NCBI GenBank assembly: GCA_015487405.1
Contig: WFPV01000185.1
Span: 1 to 9,924, forward strand
Direction: 5' to 3'
DNA from: Aquifex sp.
GTDB taxonomy: Bacteria > Aquificota > Aquificia > Aquificales > Aquificaceae
DNA: 9,924 nt
The notes under the pieces are model-generated. The model was not told the origin of the DNA, ran no database searches, and saw only the letters and a list, made by a program, of their open reading frames with translations. How positions within the stretch are numbered: position 1 is the stretch's first letter; every line of letters starts with the position of its first letter. Made by a program: the position numbers and the translations under genes. Shown here piece by piece: positions 1 to 7,486 of the stretch.

Positions 1-787
1 TGTCAAAGCTTCCTCCTCTGTTTACGAACCTCCTCAGGTCTCCGTCGGTTATTATTCCTACGAGCTTTCCCTCTTCGTTTACAACAGCGGTGGCTCCGAA
101 TCCTTTTTCTGTCATCACGAGAACCGTCTCCCGCATGGGAGTATCTTCCCGAACCACGGGGAGCTCTTCTCCCGTGTGATGTAAGTCCTTAACGAGCCTG
201 AGCTTTCTTCCCAAGGAGCCCGCAGGATGCCTGAGAGCGAAATCCTTCTCCGTAAAACCCCGGAGTTCCATAACAGTTAAGGCAAGAGCGTCTCCCAAAA
301 CCAGGGTTGCCGTTGAAGAAGTGGTGGGAGCAAGACCAAGATGCCCCGCCTCCTTTCCCACGGGAATAGTAAGAACAATATCGCTGTGCTTAGCTAAGCT
401 GGAGCTCGGATTTCCCGTTATGGCTATGAGAGGAACTCCCTGAAGCTTTACGTAAGGAACTATAGATAGAACCTCGGAGCTTTCCCCGCTGTTTGATATC
501 GCTATAACGATGTCCTTTTTATCTATCAGTCCAAGGTCTCCGTGGAGAGCCTCGGAGGGATGTAAAAAGACGGAAGGCGTGCCCGTGCTGGAAAGCGTGG
601 AAGCAATCTTCCGAGCTATATGTCCCGACTTCCCTATTCCCGTCAGGATAACCTTCCCTTCGCAGGAGAGAATCTCCCTTACAGCCTTAGCGAAAGACTC
701 GCCTAAGCTTTCCTTTAGCTTTTCTAAACCTTCTATTTCCTCTTCTACAATTTTCTTTCCCTTGTAGATTATCTCTCTGTCATCCAT
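1..787 (-). CDS. kpsF: Arabinose-5-phosphate isomerase, KpsF/KdsD family (3' end cut by window)
   Basis: This sugar isomerase converts ribulose-5-phosphate to arabinose-5-phosphate, the first step toward Kdo for lipopolysaccharide, in the cytoplasm. I translated 262 residues by hand; the frame is open to base 1. A SIS domain covers about residues 30-170, with GIGKSGH at 50-56, LHGDLG at 81-86, NSGESSEV at 99-106 and LGLAPTTSSTATLVLGDALA at 150-169. Lys53, His82, Glu105 and His187 (in RHPAG) align with the four catalytic residues of E. coli KdsD at a constant offset of six. A first CBS domain begins near 203 and ends around ITDGDLRRF; the second CBS domain (family about 320-330 residues) lies outside the window. 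The ATG at 787 sits inside the end of ppa, overlapping its stop by 8 nt, with a weak AAGG only 3 nt upstream, so translation is probably coupled to ppa. The ATG at 783 is in another frame and closes at once. Function is confident; the in vivo role in LPS is inferred from the family. Confidence 0.93.
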   Translation of the reverse strand, partial: MDDREIIYKGKKIVEEEIEGLEKLKESLGESFAKAVREILSCEGKVILTGIGKSGHIARKIASTLSSTGTPSVFLHPSEALHGDLGLIDKKDIVIAISNSGESSEVLSIVPYVKLQGVPLIAITGNPSSSLAKHSDIVLTIPVGKEAGHLGLAPTTSSTATLVLGDALALTVMELRGFTEKDFALRHPAGSLGRKLRLVKDLHHTGEELPVVREDTPMRETVLVMTEKGFGATAVVNEEGKLVGIITDGDLRRFVNRGGSFD

Positions 788-1313
788 TCGCCTTTTTGTA
801 GTTCTCTATTCCCCTCTTGATTTCTTCTATTGCGTCCTGGAGACCCTTCCAGTTTTCTACCTTCACCCACTTTCCGGGCTCAAGCTCTTTGTAGTGCTCA
901 AAGAAGTGCTTAATCTTTTCCCTTATAATCTCGGGAAGCTGGTCAACAGTCTTTATGTCCGCGTAGGTGGGGTCCAGCTTCTCGTGGGGAACAGCTATGA
1001 GCTTTGTGTCTATTCCTTCCTCGTCCCTCATCTCAAGCATACCTATAGGTCTGCAACGAATCACACTACCCGGAACTACAGGCTCACGGGATATCACGAG
1101 AACGTCAACGGGGTCTCCGTCATCCGCCAAGGTCTGGGGAATGAAGCCGTAGTTAAAGGGATAATACATAGCGGTAAATAGAAACCTGTCCACAAAAATG
1201 ACTCCGGTGTCCTTGTCAAGCTCATACTTAATACCGCTGCCTTGCGGTATTTCAACTACAACGTATATGTCCTCGGGAGGATTCTTTCCCGGCGGTAAAT
1301 CCTTGTATCCCAT
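780..1313 (-). CDS. ppa: Inorganic pyrophosphatase, family I
   Basis: This soluble cytoplasmic enzyme hydrolyses pyrophosphate to two phosphates and so pulls nucleotide-sugar, nucleic-acid and aminoacyl-tRNA synthesis forward. The 177-residue length is typical of bacterial family I enzymes. The signature DDGDPVDVL is at residues 64-72. Metal and phosphate ligands fall at the same numbers as in the E. coli enzyme: Lys29, Glu31, Arg43, Tyr55, Asp65, Asp67, Asp70, Asp97, Asp102, Lys104, Tyr141 and Lys142. The block PGSVIRCRPIGML (81-93) is also nearly identical to E. coli. The start is supported by GGAGG at 1321-1325 with a 7-nt spacer. It lies 18 nt downstream of the phosphohexomutase stop and overlaps kpsF by 8 nt, so it is the middle gene of a leftward operon. 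Pyrophosphate removal fits beside enzymes feeding activated-sugar synthesis. Confidence 0.98.
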   Translation of the reverse strand: MGYKDLPPGKNPPEDIYVVVEIPQGSGIKYELDKDTGVIFVDRFLFTAMYYPFNYGFIPQTLADDGDPVDVLVISREPVVPGSVIRCRPIGMLEMRDEEGIDTKLIAVPHEKLDPTYADIKTVDQLPEIIREKIKHFFEHYKELEPGKWVKVENWKGLQDAIEEIKRGIENYKKANG

Positions 1314-1331
1314 CTCCTTACCTCCAGCAAA

Positions 1332-2708
1332 TTATTTTAAAAGCTCCTTCCCCGCTTCAAGGAGCTCACTTACCTTTTCCCTGCTCGGAGCTTCCGCGTA
1401 AATTCTCACCAAAGGCTCCGTTCCCGAAGGTCTCATAAGTAGCCAGCTATCATCCTCCAAGACGAACTTCACCCCGTCAATAGTTTTAACTTCCCTAACT
1501 TTATAGTTTTTGATTACCTGCGGAGGCTCTTTTTTAAGCTCATTTATCTTTTCTTTCGCTTTTTCCTCAACCTTTAGGTCAACACGCCCGTAGTAAGCCT
1601 CCCCGAACTCCTTAAAGATTTCCTCTATAACCTCCGAAAGGCTCTTTTCCTCTAAGAAAATATACTCAAGGATATTTAATGCGGAGAATATTCCGTCCCT
1701 CTCGGGTAGGTATTCGGGAATTCCGTATCCCCCGCTCTCTTCCCCTCCGAAGATTACGTCCCTCCTTTTGAGAATAACCTCGTTAATGTTCTTGAATCCC
1801 ACCGGAACTTCCATCAGCTCAACGCCGAAGGCTTTACAAATCCTGTCCGCGAGGTAGCTCGTTGAAACAGTCTTTACAACCGCTCCCCTCTTTCCCTTGT
1901 GTTTTAGAAGGTGAAGAAGAAGGATAACGTATATGAGCTGAGTGTTTACGTAGTTTCCTTTCTCGTCAACGAGGGCTATCCTATCACCGTCCCCGTCGTT
2001 GGCTACACCGAGCCCAGCCTTCAGGGCCCTTACTTTCTCCTTAGTTATCTCCATATACCTCTCTATAGGCTCGGGGGGATTTCCTCCAAAAAGCGGGTCC
2101 CTGTTCTTTCTTATATTTACAACGCTCACCTTTGTGTCCCTGAGTATGTATTCAAGAAGTCCGCTCGTTGTCCCGTGCATACTGTCGTGAACCACTAAAA
2201 ACTCCCTCTCCCTAAGAAGGTCAAGGTTTATAAGGCTTCTCAGTTTCTCAACATAATGCTTCCTCACCTCCTGATACTCCGCCTCAAACTCACGGGGAGG
2301 TTTCACCTCCCCGTAATCAATCCTCCTCTCCACTTCCTTAACGAACTCGGGAGTTGCAGAGCCTCCAAAGGACTCCTTAATCTTGTATCCGTTGTAGATA
2401 GGTGGATTGTGGGAAGCAGTTATCATAACTCCGTTCTCGTATCCCAAATACTTCACACCGAAGGAGACCATAGGAGTGGTGCACGCACTGCCGACAAGCT
2501 TAACCTCAAGCCCCTCCTCCTTAAAGGTGTCGTAAACCCTCTTTGCGAAGTGCTCCGACATAAACCTCCAGTCGTAGCCCACAAGAACCTTATTTATCCC
2601 CCTCTCTTTAAGAAGTGAGGCGTGAGCCCTTGCAACTCTGACAACGTTATCGTAGGTAAAAGCCTCCCCTATTACCGCTCTCCACCCGTCAGTTCCAAAC
2701 TTTATCAT
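1332..2708 (-). CDS. Phosphohexomutase (phosphoglucomutase/phosphomannomutase family)
   Basis: This alpha-D-phosphohexomutase shifts a phosphate between C6 and C1 of a hexose through a phosphoserine intermediate, supplying glucose-1-P or mannose-1-P for nucleotide sugars. At 458 residues it has the family's four-domain length. The phosphoserine loop is TASHNP at 97-102 (Ser99), the metal loop DGDGDR at 238-243 (Asp238, 240, 242), the sugar-specificity loop GGEESGG at 321-327, and the phosphate-binding loop RPSGTEP at 426-432. The N-terminus MIKFGTDGWR is canonical. The start is fixed because an in-frame TAA lies four codons upstream. There is no Shine-Dalgarno: the 16 upstream bases are almost pure A/T. 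It is the first gene of the leftward operon with ppa and kpsF. The GEES loop suits glucose/mannose mutases, and the N-terminal motifs look unlike GlmM, but substrate preference cannot be settled from sequence, so no symbol is given. Confidence 0.92.
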   Translation of the reverse strand: MIKFGTDGWRAVIGEAFTYDNVVRVARAHASLLKERGINKVLVGYDWRFMSEHFAKRVYDTFKEEGLEVKLVGSACTTPMVSFGVKYLGYENGVMITASHNPPIYNGYKIKESFGGSATPEFVKEVERRIDYGEVKPPREFEAEYQEVRKHYVEKLRSLINLDLLREREFLVVHDSMHGTTSGLLEYILRDTKVSVVNIRKNRDPLFGGNPPEPIERYMEITKEKVRALKAGLGVANDGDGDRIALVDEKGNYVNTQLIYVILLLHLLKHKGKRGAVVKTVSTSYLADRICKAFGVELMEVPVGFKNINEVILKRRDVIFGGEESGGYGIPEYLPERDGIFSALNILEYIFLEEKSLSEVIEEIFKEFGEAYYGRVDLKVEEKAKEKINELKKEPPQVIKNYKVREVKTIDGVKFVLEDDSWLLMRPSGTEPLVRIYAEAPSREKVSELLEAGKELLK

Positions 2709-2724
2709 AATACTTAATTATTAA
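2709..2724. promoter_or_regulatory. Minimal divergent intergenic gap; candidate overlapping promoters
   Basis: These 16 bases hold a single G/C and separate the ATG of the phosphohexomutase (minus) from the ATG of murB (plus). Each frame has a nearby in-frame TAA, so neither gene can start further upstream. Candidate -10 boxes are CATAAT at 2706-2711 for murB and AATAAT (minus strand, 2722-2717) for the mutase, each matching TATAAT at 5 of 6 positions. I see no convincing -35 box for either. If these boxes work, the transcripts would begin within a few bases of the start codons, consistent with the absence of Shine-Dalgarno sequences. The promoter assignment is inference; the gap itself is directly visible. 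Confidence 0.3.
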
Positions 2725-3618
2725 ATGCTATTAGAGAAAAACCTTCCCCTTAAGAACTTAACGAGTATAAAGATAGGAGGAAGAGCTCTCTACTACGCGG
2801 AGCCGAAGGACTTAAAGGAACTTAAGGAGGTAATAAAACTTTCCCAGGTTCGCGACATTCCCCTTTTCATTCTCGGGAACGGCTCTAACACGATTCTCGG
2901 AGACATTAAAGGGTTAGTTTTACATACAAAGAATCTAAGCGGTCTGAGCGTTCAACAAAAAAACGGCAAGCTCCGGGTGGAAGCTCTATCCGGAACTCCT
3001 TTAAAGGAGATAATAAAGCTTGCGGTAAAGGAAAACCTAAAAGGAATCTACAAACTCCTTGGCTTTCCCGCAAGCGTCGGGGGAGCAGTCTCCATGAACG
3101 CGGGAGCCTTCGGGGTAGAGATTTCAGACTTCCTAAAGGAGGTCTACTTCCTGAGCTGGGAAGGGGAGCTTATAAAAGCCTCTCGGAAAGAGCTTGAGTT
3201 CTCCTACAGAAAAACCCCCTTTCCGAAGCTCGGAATAATCTACAAAGCGGTGCTTGAGTTTGAACGCTCTTGTGAGCCAATCCTGAGCGATTACAACAGG
3301 ATAAGGAAGGTAAGGAAGGAAAAACAACCCATAAACCTCCCCACCAGTGGCTCAACCTTTAAGAACCCTGAAGGGGATTACGCGGGAAGGCTCTTAGAAA
3401 AAGCCGGACTAAAAGGTTTCAGACTCAGGGAGCTTGCCTTTTCCGAAAAACACGCCAACTTCCTAGTGAACCTCGGAAACGCAAGTTTCTCCGAAGCGAG
3501 AGATTTAATAAATTTAGCAAAGGAAAAAGTTTATGACGCCTTCGGCGTGATTTTAAAAGAGGAGGTGAAACTAATTGAGAGTAGTCGTTCTGATGGGTGG
3601 AAAGTCCTCGGAGCGTGA
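2725..3618 (+). CDS. murB: UDP-N-acetylenolpyruvoylglucosamine reductase
   Basis: This FAD enzyme reduces UDP-GlcNAc-enolpyruvate with NADPH to UDP-MurNAc, the second committed step of peptidoglycan synthesis. The 297-residue length and lack of the extra E. coli loop point to the shorter type II MurB. Visible motifs are LTSIKIGG (12-19), the FAD loop GNGSNTIL (51-58), GFPASVGGAVSMNAGAFG (113-130), SYR with Arg162, the catalytic serine Ser210 in SGSTFKNP (208-215), and Glu280 in the C-terminal EEVK, matching the catalytic Glu of E. coli. The ATG follows directly after an in-frame TAA and has no Shine-Dalgarno. The reading frame runs 44 nt into ddl, adding about a dozen residues after the usual family end. 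It heads the plus-strand division and cell-wall operon. Confidence 0.97.
   Translation: MLLEKNLPLKNLTSIKIGGRALYYAEPKDLKELKEVIKLSQVRDIPLFILGNGSNTILGDIKGLVLHTKNLSGLSVQQKNGKLRVEALSGTPLKEIIKLAVKENLKGIYKLLGFPASVGGAVSMNAGAFGVEISDFLKEVYFLSWEGELIKASRKELEFSYRKTPFPKLGIIYKAVLEFERSCEPILSDYNRIRKVRKEKQPINLPTSGSTFKNPEGDYAGRLLEKAGLKGFRLRELAFSEKHANFLVNLGNASFSEARDLINLAKEKVYDAFGVILKEEVKLIESSRSDGWKVLGA
3561..3566 (+). promoter_or_regulatory. Strong ribosome binding site for ddl (TTG start)
   Basis: GGAGGT lies inside the murB reading frame, 8 nt before the TTG at 3575. This perfect Shine-Dalgarno decides the ddl start: the next candidate, ATG at 3593, has no such site and would remove the first beta strand (MRVVVL) of the ligase. 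Confidence 0.85.
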
Positions 3619-4450
3619 GATATCGCTAAAAACGGGGAAAGCTATATCCGAAGCTCTAAAGCGCTTAGGGCACGAAGTCTACGAGCTTGACCTTTCCCCC
3701 GAGCTTCCCTGTAAACTCTTAGAGCTAAAACCCGACAAGGTCTTTATCGCCCTCCACGGAAGACCGGGAGAGGACGGAACCGTTCAGGGAATGCTTGAAA
3801 TCCTCGGAATACCCTACACCGGCTCAGACGCCATAAGTTCCGCAGTCTGTATAGACAAAGACTTCACAAAAAGGATAGTCCAGAGTCTCGGAATAAAAAC
3901 TCCGAAGTGGGAAGTAATAAGTTCCGAGGAAGATTTAGAAAACCTAAGATGGGATAGCTTCCCTGCGGTTCTCAAACCTGCCCGCGAAGGCTCCAGCATA
4001 GGCTTGGAAATTATTAAGGATAAAAAAGAGCTGAAAGAAAAGGCAAAAGAGCTCCTCGAGAGAACGGAGAAGCTCATAGTAGAGGAGTTCATAGAAGGAA
4101 TAGACCTAACGGTAGGATTCTTGAAAGGAAAAGTGCTTCCAGTAATAGAGGTAAAGCCCAAGAAAGGCATTTACGATTACGAATCAAAATATACTAAGGG
4201 AAAGACTGAGTATATCTTTCTTGATGACGAAACTTTAAAGAAAAAATTGCAAGAAATTTCCGAAAAAATTTATAAAACTTTAAACTTGAGAGACTTTGCA
4301 AGGATTGATTATAGAGTTGATAGGAAAGGTGAAATATATTTCTTAGAGGTTAACACTATCCCCGGAATGACCGAATTGAGCCTTCTCCCAATGGCAGCAA
4401 AAAAGGTAGGAATAGACTTTGATAGATTAATAAATATAATAATTTCTTAA
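3575..4450 (+). CDS. ddl: D-alanine--D-alanine ligase
   Basis: This ATP-grasp ligase joins two D-alanines into the dipeptide that MurF adds to the peptidoglycan precursor. The protein has 291 residues, slightly shorter than the usual 300-310. The N-terminal motif GGKSSEREIS (8-17) carries Glu13, equivalent to E. coli DdlB Glu15. HGRPGEDGTVQG is at 61-72 and the ATP loop KPAREGSSIG at 134-143. The omega loop DYESKY (201-206) with Lys205-Tyr206 indicates D-Ala-D-Ala rather than D-Ala-D-Lac activity. ARIDYR (242-247) and LEVNTIPGMTELSLLP (257-272) supply Arg243, Asp245, Glu258 and Asn260 for magnesium and phosphate binding. The start is TTG with a perfect GGAGGT. It overlaps murB by 44 nt in a different frame. 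From about base 4170 onward base use turns abruptly AT-rich while the protein motifs stay intact. Confidence 0.98.
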   Translation: MRVVVLMGGKSSEREISLKTGKAISEALKRLGHEVYELDLSPELPCKLLELKPDKVFIALHGRPGEDGTVQGMLEILGIPYTGSDAISSAVCIDKDFTKRIVQSLGIKTPKWEVISSEEDLENLRWDSFPAVLKPAREGSSIGLEIIKDKKELKEKAKELLERTEKLIVEEFIEGIDLTVGFLKGKVLPVIEVKPKKGIYDYESKYTKGKTEYIFLDDETLKKKLQEISEKIYKTLNLRDFARIDYRVDRKGEIYFLEVNTIPGMTELSLLPMAAKKVGIDFDRLINIIIS

Positions 4451-4456
4451 GGAGGT
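4451..4456 (+). promoter_or_regulatory. Ribosome binding site for ftsQ (TTG start)
   Basis: GGAGGT begins directly after the TAA stop of ddl and stands 4 nt before the TTG at 4461. The spacing is short but it is the only good site, and it makes TTG the likeliest start. The stop/Shine-Dalgarno contact suggests ribosomes finishing ddl reload on ftsQ. Confidence 0.75.
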
Positions 4457-4460
4457 CATT

Positions 4461-5105
4461 TTGCGGGGGGTTTGGGGAGTAATTTTATTAACTATATTGG
4501 CAGTATACATAATATCCTTCCTTATAATAAAGCTCCCTTTTCTTGAAATAAAAGAATACGGTGTAATAGGTATAAGGCACGACGAAAAGCAGGTTCTGCA
4601 AAATTACCTCACAGCTCTTGGTAGAAAAATAATTTTTTTGCCTGAGGAAATAATATTTAATGAATTAAACAAAAAATTTGGAAATAGATTTAAAGATATA
4701 AATGTAGATAGGGATTTTACTACGGAGGGAATAGTAATCAACTTGACATTTCAAAGAAGAACACCGGTAGCAAAGGTGAAAGTAGGGAAAAATATTTACC
4801 TTATAGATAGGGAAGGAGTTATTTTCAAGGACAATATACCATCAAATCTTCCCATAATAAAGGCAAAGGATATAAATGAACTAAGAAGCGTTGGAAGAAA
4901 AATTTCTAAGATAGCAACTTTGGTGGATAATATCACAATTTTATCAGATAAAGTTATTGTTCAAAAGGATAAAATTAAATACATTTTGCCAAATATTAAA
5001 TTAATTAGAGAAAAAGAGTTAAAAGTTTTAAAATACGCTTTACGTCAAAATTTTAACGCAAAGGTGATAGACTTAAGGTATAAAAAATTTATACTTTTAA
5101 GGTAG
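4461..5105 (+). CDS. ftsQ: Cell division protein FtsQ (DivIB/FtsQ family)
   Basis: FtsQ is a single-pass inner-membrane protein that links the cytoplasmic division ring to septal wall synthesis on the outer side. The protein has 214 residues. One transmembrane helix spans about residues 6-23 (GVILLTILAVYIISFLII), with a very short cytoplasmic tail. Residues 27-97 would form the POTRA domain. RRTPVAKV (99-106) and LIDREGVIF (114-122) match the typical FtsQ beta-domain pattern, and the C-terminal VIDLRYKKFILLR resembles the conserved 'IDLR' ending. Overall identity to the family looks low, so the call rests on these motifs plus position between ddl and ftsA. Three 60-base blocks counted by eye gave 18-28% G+C, far below neighbouring murB. 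It ends 4 nt before the ftsA ATG. Confidence 0.87.
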   Translation: MRGVWGVILLTILAVYIISFLIIKLPFLEIKEYGVIGIRHDEKQVLQNYLTALGRKIIFLPEEIIFNELNKKFGNRFKDINVDRDFTTEGIVINLTFQRRTPVAKVKVGKNIYLIDREGVIFKDNIPSNLPIIKAKDINELRSVGRKISKIATLVDNITILSDKVIVQKDKIKYILPNIKLIREKELKVLKYALRQNFNAKVIDLRYKKFILLR

Positions 5106-5109
5106 GGGT

Positions 5110-6357
5110 ATGAAAAGAATAGCAGCTTTAGATGTAGGAAGTAATAAAGTTGTTTACGTTATCGGAGAAAGGGATAGTTATAACGATATTCACATAATAG
5201 GTGTTGGAGAGGTTCGATCAAGAGGGATATACAAAGGTGCAATAAATAATCTAAGCGAAGCAAAGGTAAGTATACTGGAGGCACTAAAAGAAGCCGAAGA
5301 AATGGCCGGTGTTAAGGTGCGGGATGTAGTCTTTAACGTTTCTGGCTCCAGCCTAAAGAATAACACTATCAAGAGCCAAAACGAAAAGGAAACCATTACG
5401 ATTTCTCCAAATCCTGTAGAAATAGAAGAAGCTCACATAACCCGTCTTATAGAGAGGTGTATAACCAAAAGTAGAGAGGACGGATACGAAATCGTTTACT
5501 ACACCCCCCGAAAGTTCATACTTGATGAACAGGGTGAAGTTAAAAATCCCCTTGGTCTTGTAGGTTCCAAACTCTCCACAGAAGTACATATAGTAAAAGT
5601 CAGCTCAACCCTCGTAAGAAATCTGGAAAAAGCGATAAGGGAATCGGGATTGAATCCCATAAGTAGGGTTATTAGTGCCATAGCTTCGGCCAACGCCACA
5701 TTAACGGAAGATGAAAAGGAAGATGGAGTTCTCCTTTTAGACATCGGAGGCGGTCTTACAGATTACACACTCTTCATAGAGGGGACACCTGCCGTTACAG
5801 GGGTAGTTCCCTTCGGGGGCAACAATATAACAAAGGACCTGAGCTACTATCTTAAGATAGATAACGAAGAAGCGGAAAAGATAAAAATAGAGTATGGCAA
5901 CGCTTTTGTAGATAATGTAAAAGAGGATGAAGTAATAAAAATAAAACCCAGAGGTGAAGACAGAGAGATACCCGTGCAGCGCAAGGATATAGCGGACGTA
6001 ATCCAATGCAGATTGGAGGAAATCCTTGAAAAAGTGCTTAGGGACCTTGAAAGGAAAGGAGTAAATTTGAATCTTATAAACGCCGGTGTAGTCATTACGG
6101 GTGGAACAGCAAACATACCAGGTGTTAAGGATATCGTAGAACACGTTTTTGGTCTTCCCGCAAGGATAGGTGTGCCACAAGACATAATAGGATTAAGGGA
6201 GAAAATAGAGAATCCGAAGTACGCCACAGTTGCAGGATTGCTCAAACTCGGAATCCAAGAAAACATTTCAGAAACCCAGGTAGACTCCCGTAAAAACAGT
6301 AAAGGTATTAAAAACTTATTTGATCGCTTTTGGAACTGGTTAAAAGATATAGCTTAA
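5110..6357 (+). CDS. ftsA: Cell division protein FtsA (actin-like membrane anchor of FtsZ)
   Basis: FtsA binds ATP, polymerises like actin and tethers FtsZ to the cytoplasmic membrane. At 415 residues it has normal length. The first phosphate motif ALDVGSNKVVYVIGE is at 6-20, the FtsA-specific 1C subdomain covers about 84-162 with NPLGLVGSKL (146-155), the second phosphate motif LLLDIGGGLTDYT is at 208-220, and the adenosine motif VVITGGTANIPGV at 327-339. The last residues NLFDRFWNWLKDIA (402-415) form an amphipathic helix with large hydrophobics and lysine, the expected membrane-targeting sequence. AAGG at 5099-5102 lies 7 nt before the ATG, inside the end of ftsQ. The next gene is ftsZ, 13 nt downstream, the usual pairing that keeps the two proteins in ratio. 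Confidence 0.98.
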   Translation: MKRIAALDVGSNKVVYVIGERDSYNDIHIIGVGEVRSRGIYKGAINNLSEAKVSILEALKEAEEMAGVKVRDVVFNVSGSSLKNNTIKSQNEKETITISPNPVEIEEAHITRLIERCITKSREDGYEIVYYTPRKFILDEQGEVKNPLGLVGSKLSTEVHIVKVSSTLVRNLEKAIRESGLNPISRVISAIASANATLTEDEKEDGVLLLDIGGGLTDYTLFIEGTPAVTGVVPFGGNNITKDLSYYLKIDNEEAEKIKIEYGNAFVDNVKEDEVIKIKPRGEDREIPVQRKDIADVIQCRLEEILEKVLRDLERKGVNLNLINAGVVITGGTANIPGVKDIVEHVFGLPARIGVPQDIIGLREKIENPKYATVAGLLKLGIQENISETQVDSRKNSKGIKNLFDRFWNWLKDIA

Positions 6358-6370
6358 GGAGGGGTTAATT

Positions 6371-7486
6371 ATGGAAATGGACTTTTTGAATCCTTGCAGG
6401 ATTAAAGTTATCGGGGTTGGAGGTGGAGGAAGTAACGCTGTAAACAGAATGTATGAGGACGGAATAGAGGGAGTAGAGGTCTACGCTGTAAATACGGACC
6501 TTCAGCACCTTTCAAACTTAAAAGTTCCCAACAAGATACAGATTGGGGAGAAGGTAACGAGAGGCCTCGGAGCGGGAGCGAAACCTGAAGTTGGAGAAGA
6601 AGCTGCGTTAGAAGATATAGATAGAATTAAGGAGATTTTGAGAGATACAGATATGGTGTTTATAGCCACAGGTCTTGGTGGGGGAACCGGAACTGGAGCG
6701 GCTCCAGTAATAGCTAAGGCTGCGAAGGATATGGGAATATTGACTGTAGCAGTAGCAACACTGCCCTTCAAGTTTGAAGGAAGGAGAAAGATGGAGATAG
6801 CTCTAAAAGGTCTTGAACGTTTAAAGGAATCCGTAGACGCTTACATAGTTATTCACAATCAAAAGATAAGTGAGCTATCAAACAGAGCTCTCAGCATAAG
6901 GGAAGCCTTTAAGGAGGTTGATTCTGTTCTTTCCAAAGCGGTCAGGGGTATAACGAGCATAGTTGTAACACCTGCGGTTATAAACGTAGACTTCGCTGAC
7001 GTCAAGACCACTATGGAAAATGGCGGACTTGCAATAATCGGTATGGGAGAAGGAAAGGGAGAAGAAAAAGCGGAAGTTGCAGTAGAAAAAGCTATAACGA
7101 ATCCCCTCTTAGAAGGAAACTCCATAAACGGAGCAAGAAGACTTCTTGTAACACTGTGGACCTCAGAAGATGTACCTTATTCCACAATAGAAGAAGTTAT
7201 GGAAAAGATAAATAAAAGCGTTCACGAAGATGCGGAAATTATATTTGGTGCTGTATTGGAACCCGAGAAAGAGGATTACATAAGGGTTGCCATAGTCGCT
7301 ACTGACTTCCCAGAGGAAAAGTTCAGAATTGAGGGAAAAGAAGTTTCTTTTAAAGTTATTAGAGGTGAACAAAAACATGAGGAAAAGAAAGAATCAGAAA
7401 AGGTTGATCCCGCACCTGCAATAGAACATAATGAGGAAGAAGAAGAAATTCCCGCTTTCGTAAGGAGAAAAAGAAATTTATTATGA
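6371..7486 (+). CDS. ftsZ: Cell division protein FtsZ (tubulin-like GTPase)
   Basis: FtsZ polymerises with GTP into the ring that marks the division site. The 371-residue protein has the N-terminal IKVIGVGGGGSNAVNRM (11-27), the tubulin signature GGGTGTGAAP (103-112), and the T7 synergy loop NVDFADVKTTM (205-215) with Asp207 and Asp210 that complete the neighbour's GTPase site. A short acidic/basic linker (about 332-356) leads to the C-terminal peptide EIPAFVRRKRNLL (359-371), which binds FtsA; the basic end is stronger than in many bacteria. GGAGGGG at 6358-6364 gives a strong Shine-Dalgarno. A second ATG two codons later (6377) is possible but less well spaced. The stop overlaps the moaC start as ATGA. 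Confidence 0.99.
   Translation: MEMDFLNPCRIKVIGVGGGGSNAVNRMYEDGIEGVEVYAVNTDLQHLSNLKVPNKIQIGEKVTRGLGAGAKPEVGEEAALEDIDRIKEILRDTDMVFIATGLGGGTGTGAAPVIAKAAKDMGILTVAVATLPFKFEGRRKMEIALKGLERLKESVDAYIVIHNQKISELSNRALSIREAFKEVDSVLSKAVRGITSIVVTPAVINVDFADVKTTMENGGLAIIGMGEGKGEEKAEVAVEKAITNPLLEGNSINGARRLLVTLWTSEDVPYSTIEEVMEKINKSVHEDAEIIFGAVLEPEKEDYIRVAIVATDFPEEKFRIEGKEVSFKVIRGEQKHEEKKESEKVDPAPAIEHNEEEEEIPAFVRRKRNLL

Noticed and set aside
510..767. Open frame of 85 codons on the plus strand
   Set aside because: It lies opposite the well-conserved SIS domain of kpsF and has a low-complexity Ser/Pro composition.
2256..2618. Open frame of 120 codons on the plus strand
   Set aside because: It is the antisense of the mutase region containing TASHNP, with no protein-like motif.
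3593..4450. Alternative ATG start for ddl
   Set aside because: It would remove the first beta strand of the ligase and has no ribosome binding site, while TTG at 3575 has a perfect one.
5737..6180. Open frame of 147 codons on the minus strand, opposite ftsA
   Set aside because: It is rich in Phe, Tyr and Ile as expected from the antisense of a Glu/Lys-rich gene, has no Shine-Dalgarno or recognisable motif, and lies fully within ftsA.
5847..6266. Open frame of 139 codons on the minus strand, opposite ftsA
   Set aside because: Ser/Pro/Phe-rich antisense shadow of ftsA; it also conflicts with the neighbouring antisense frame.
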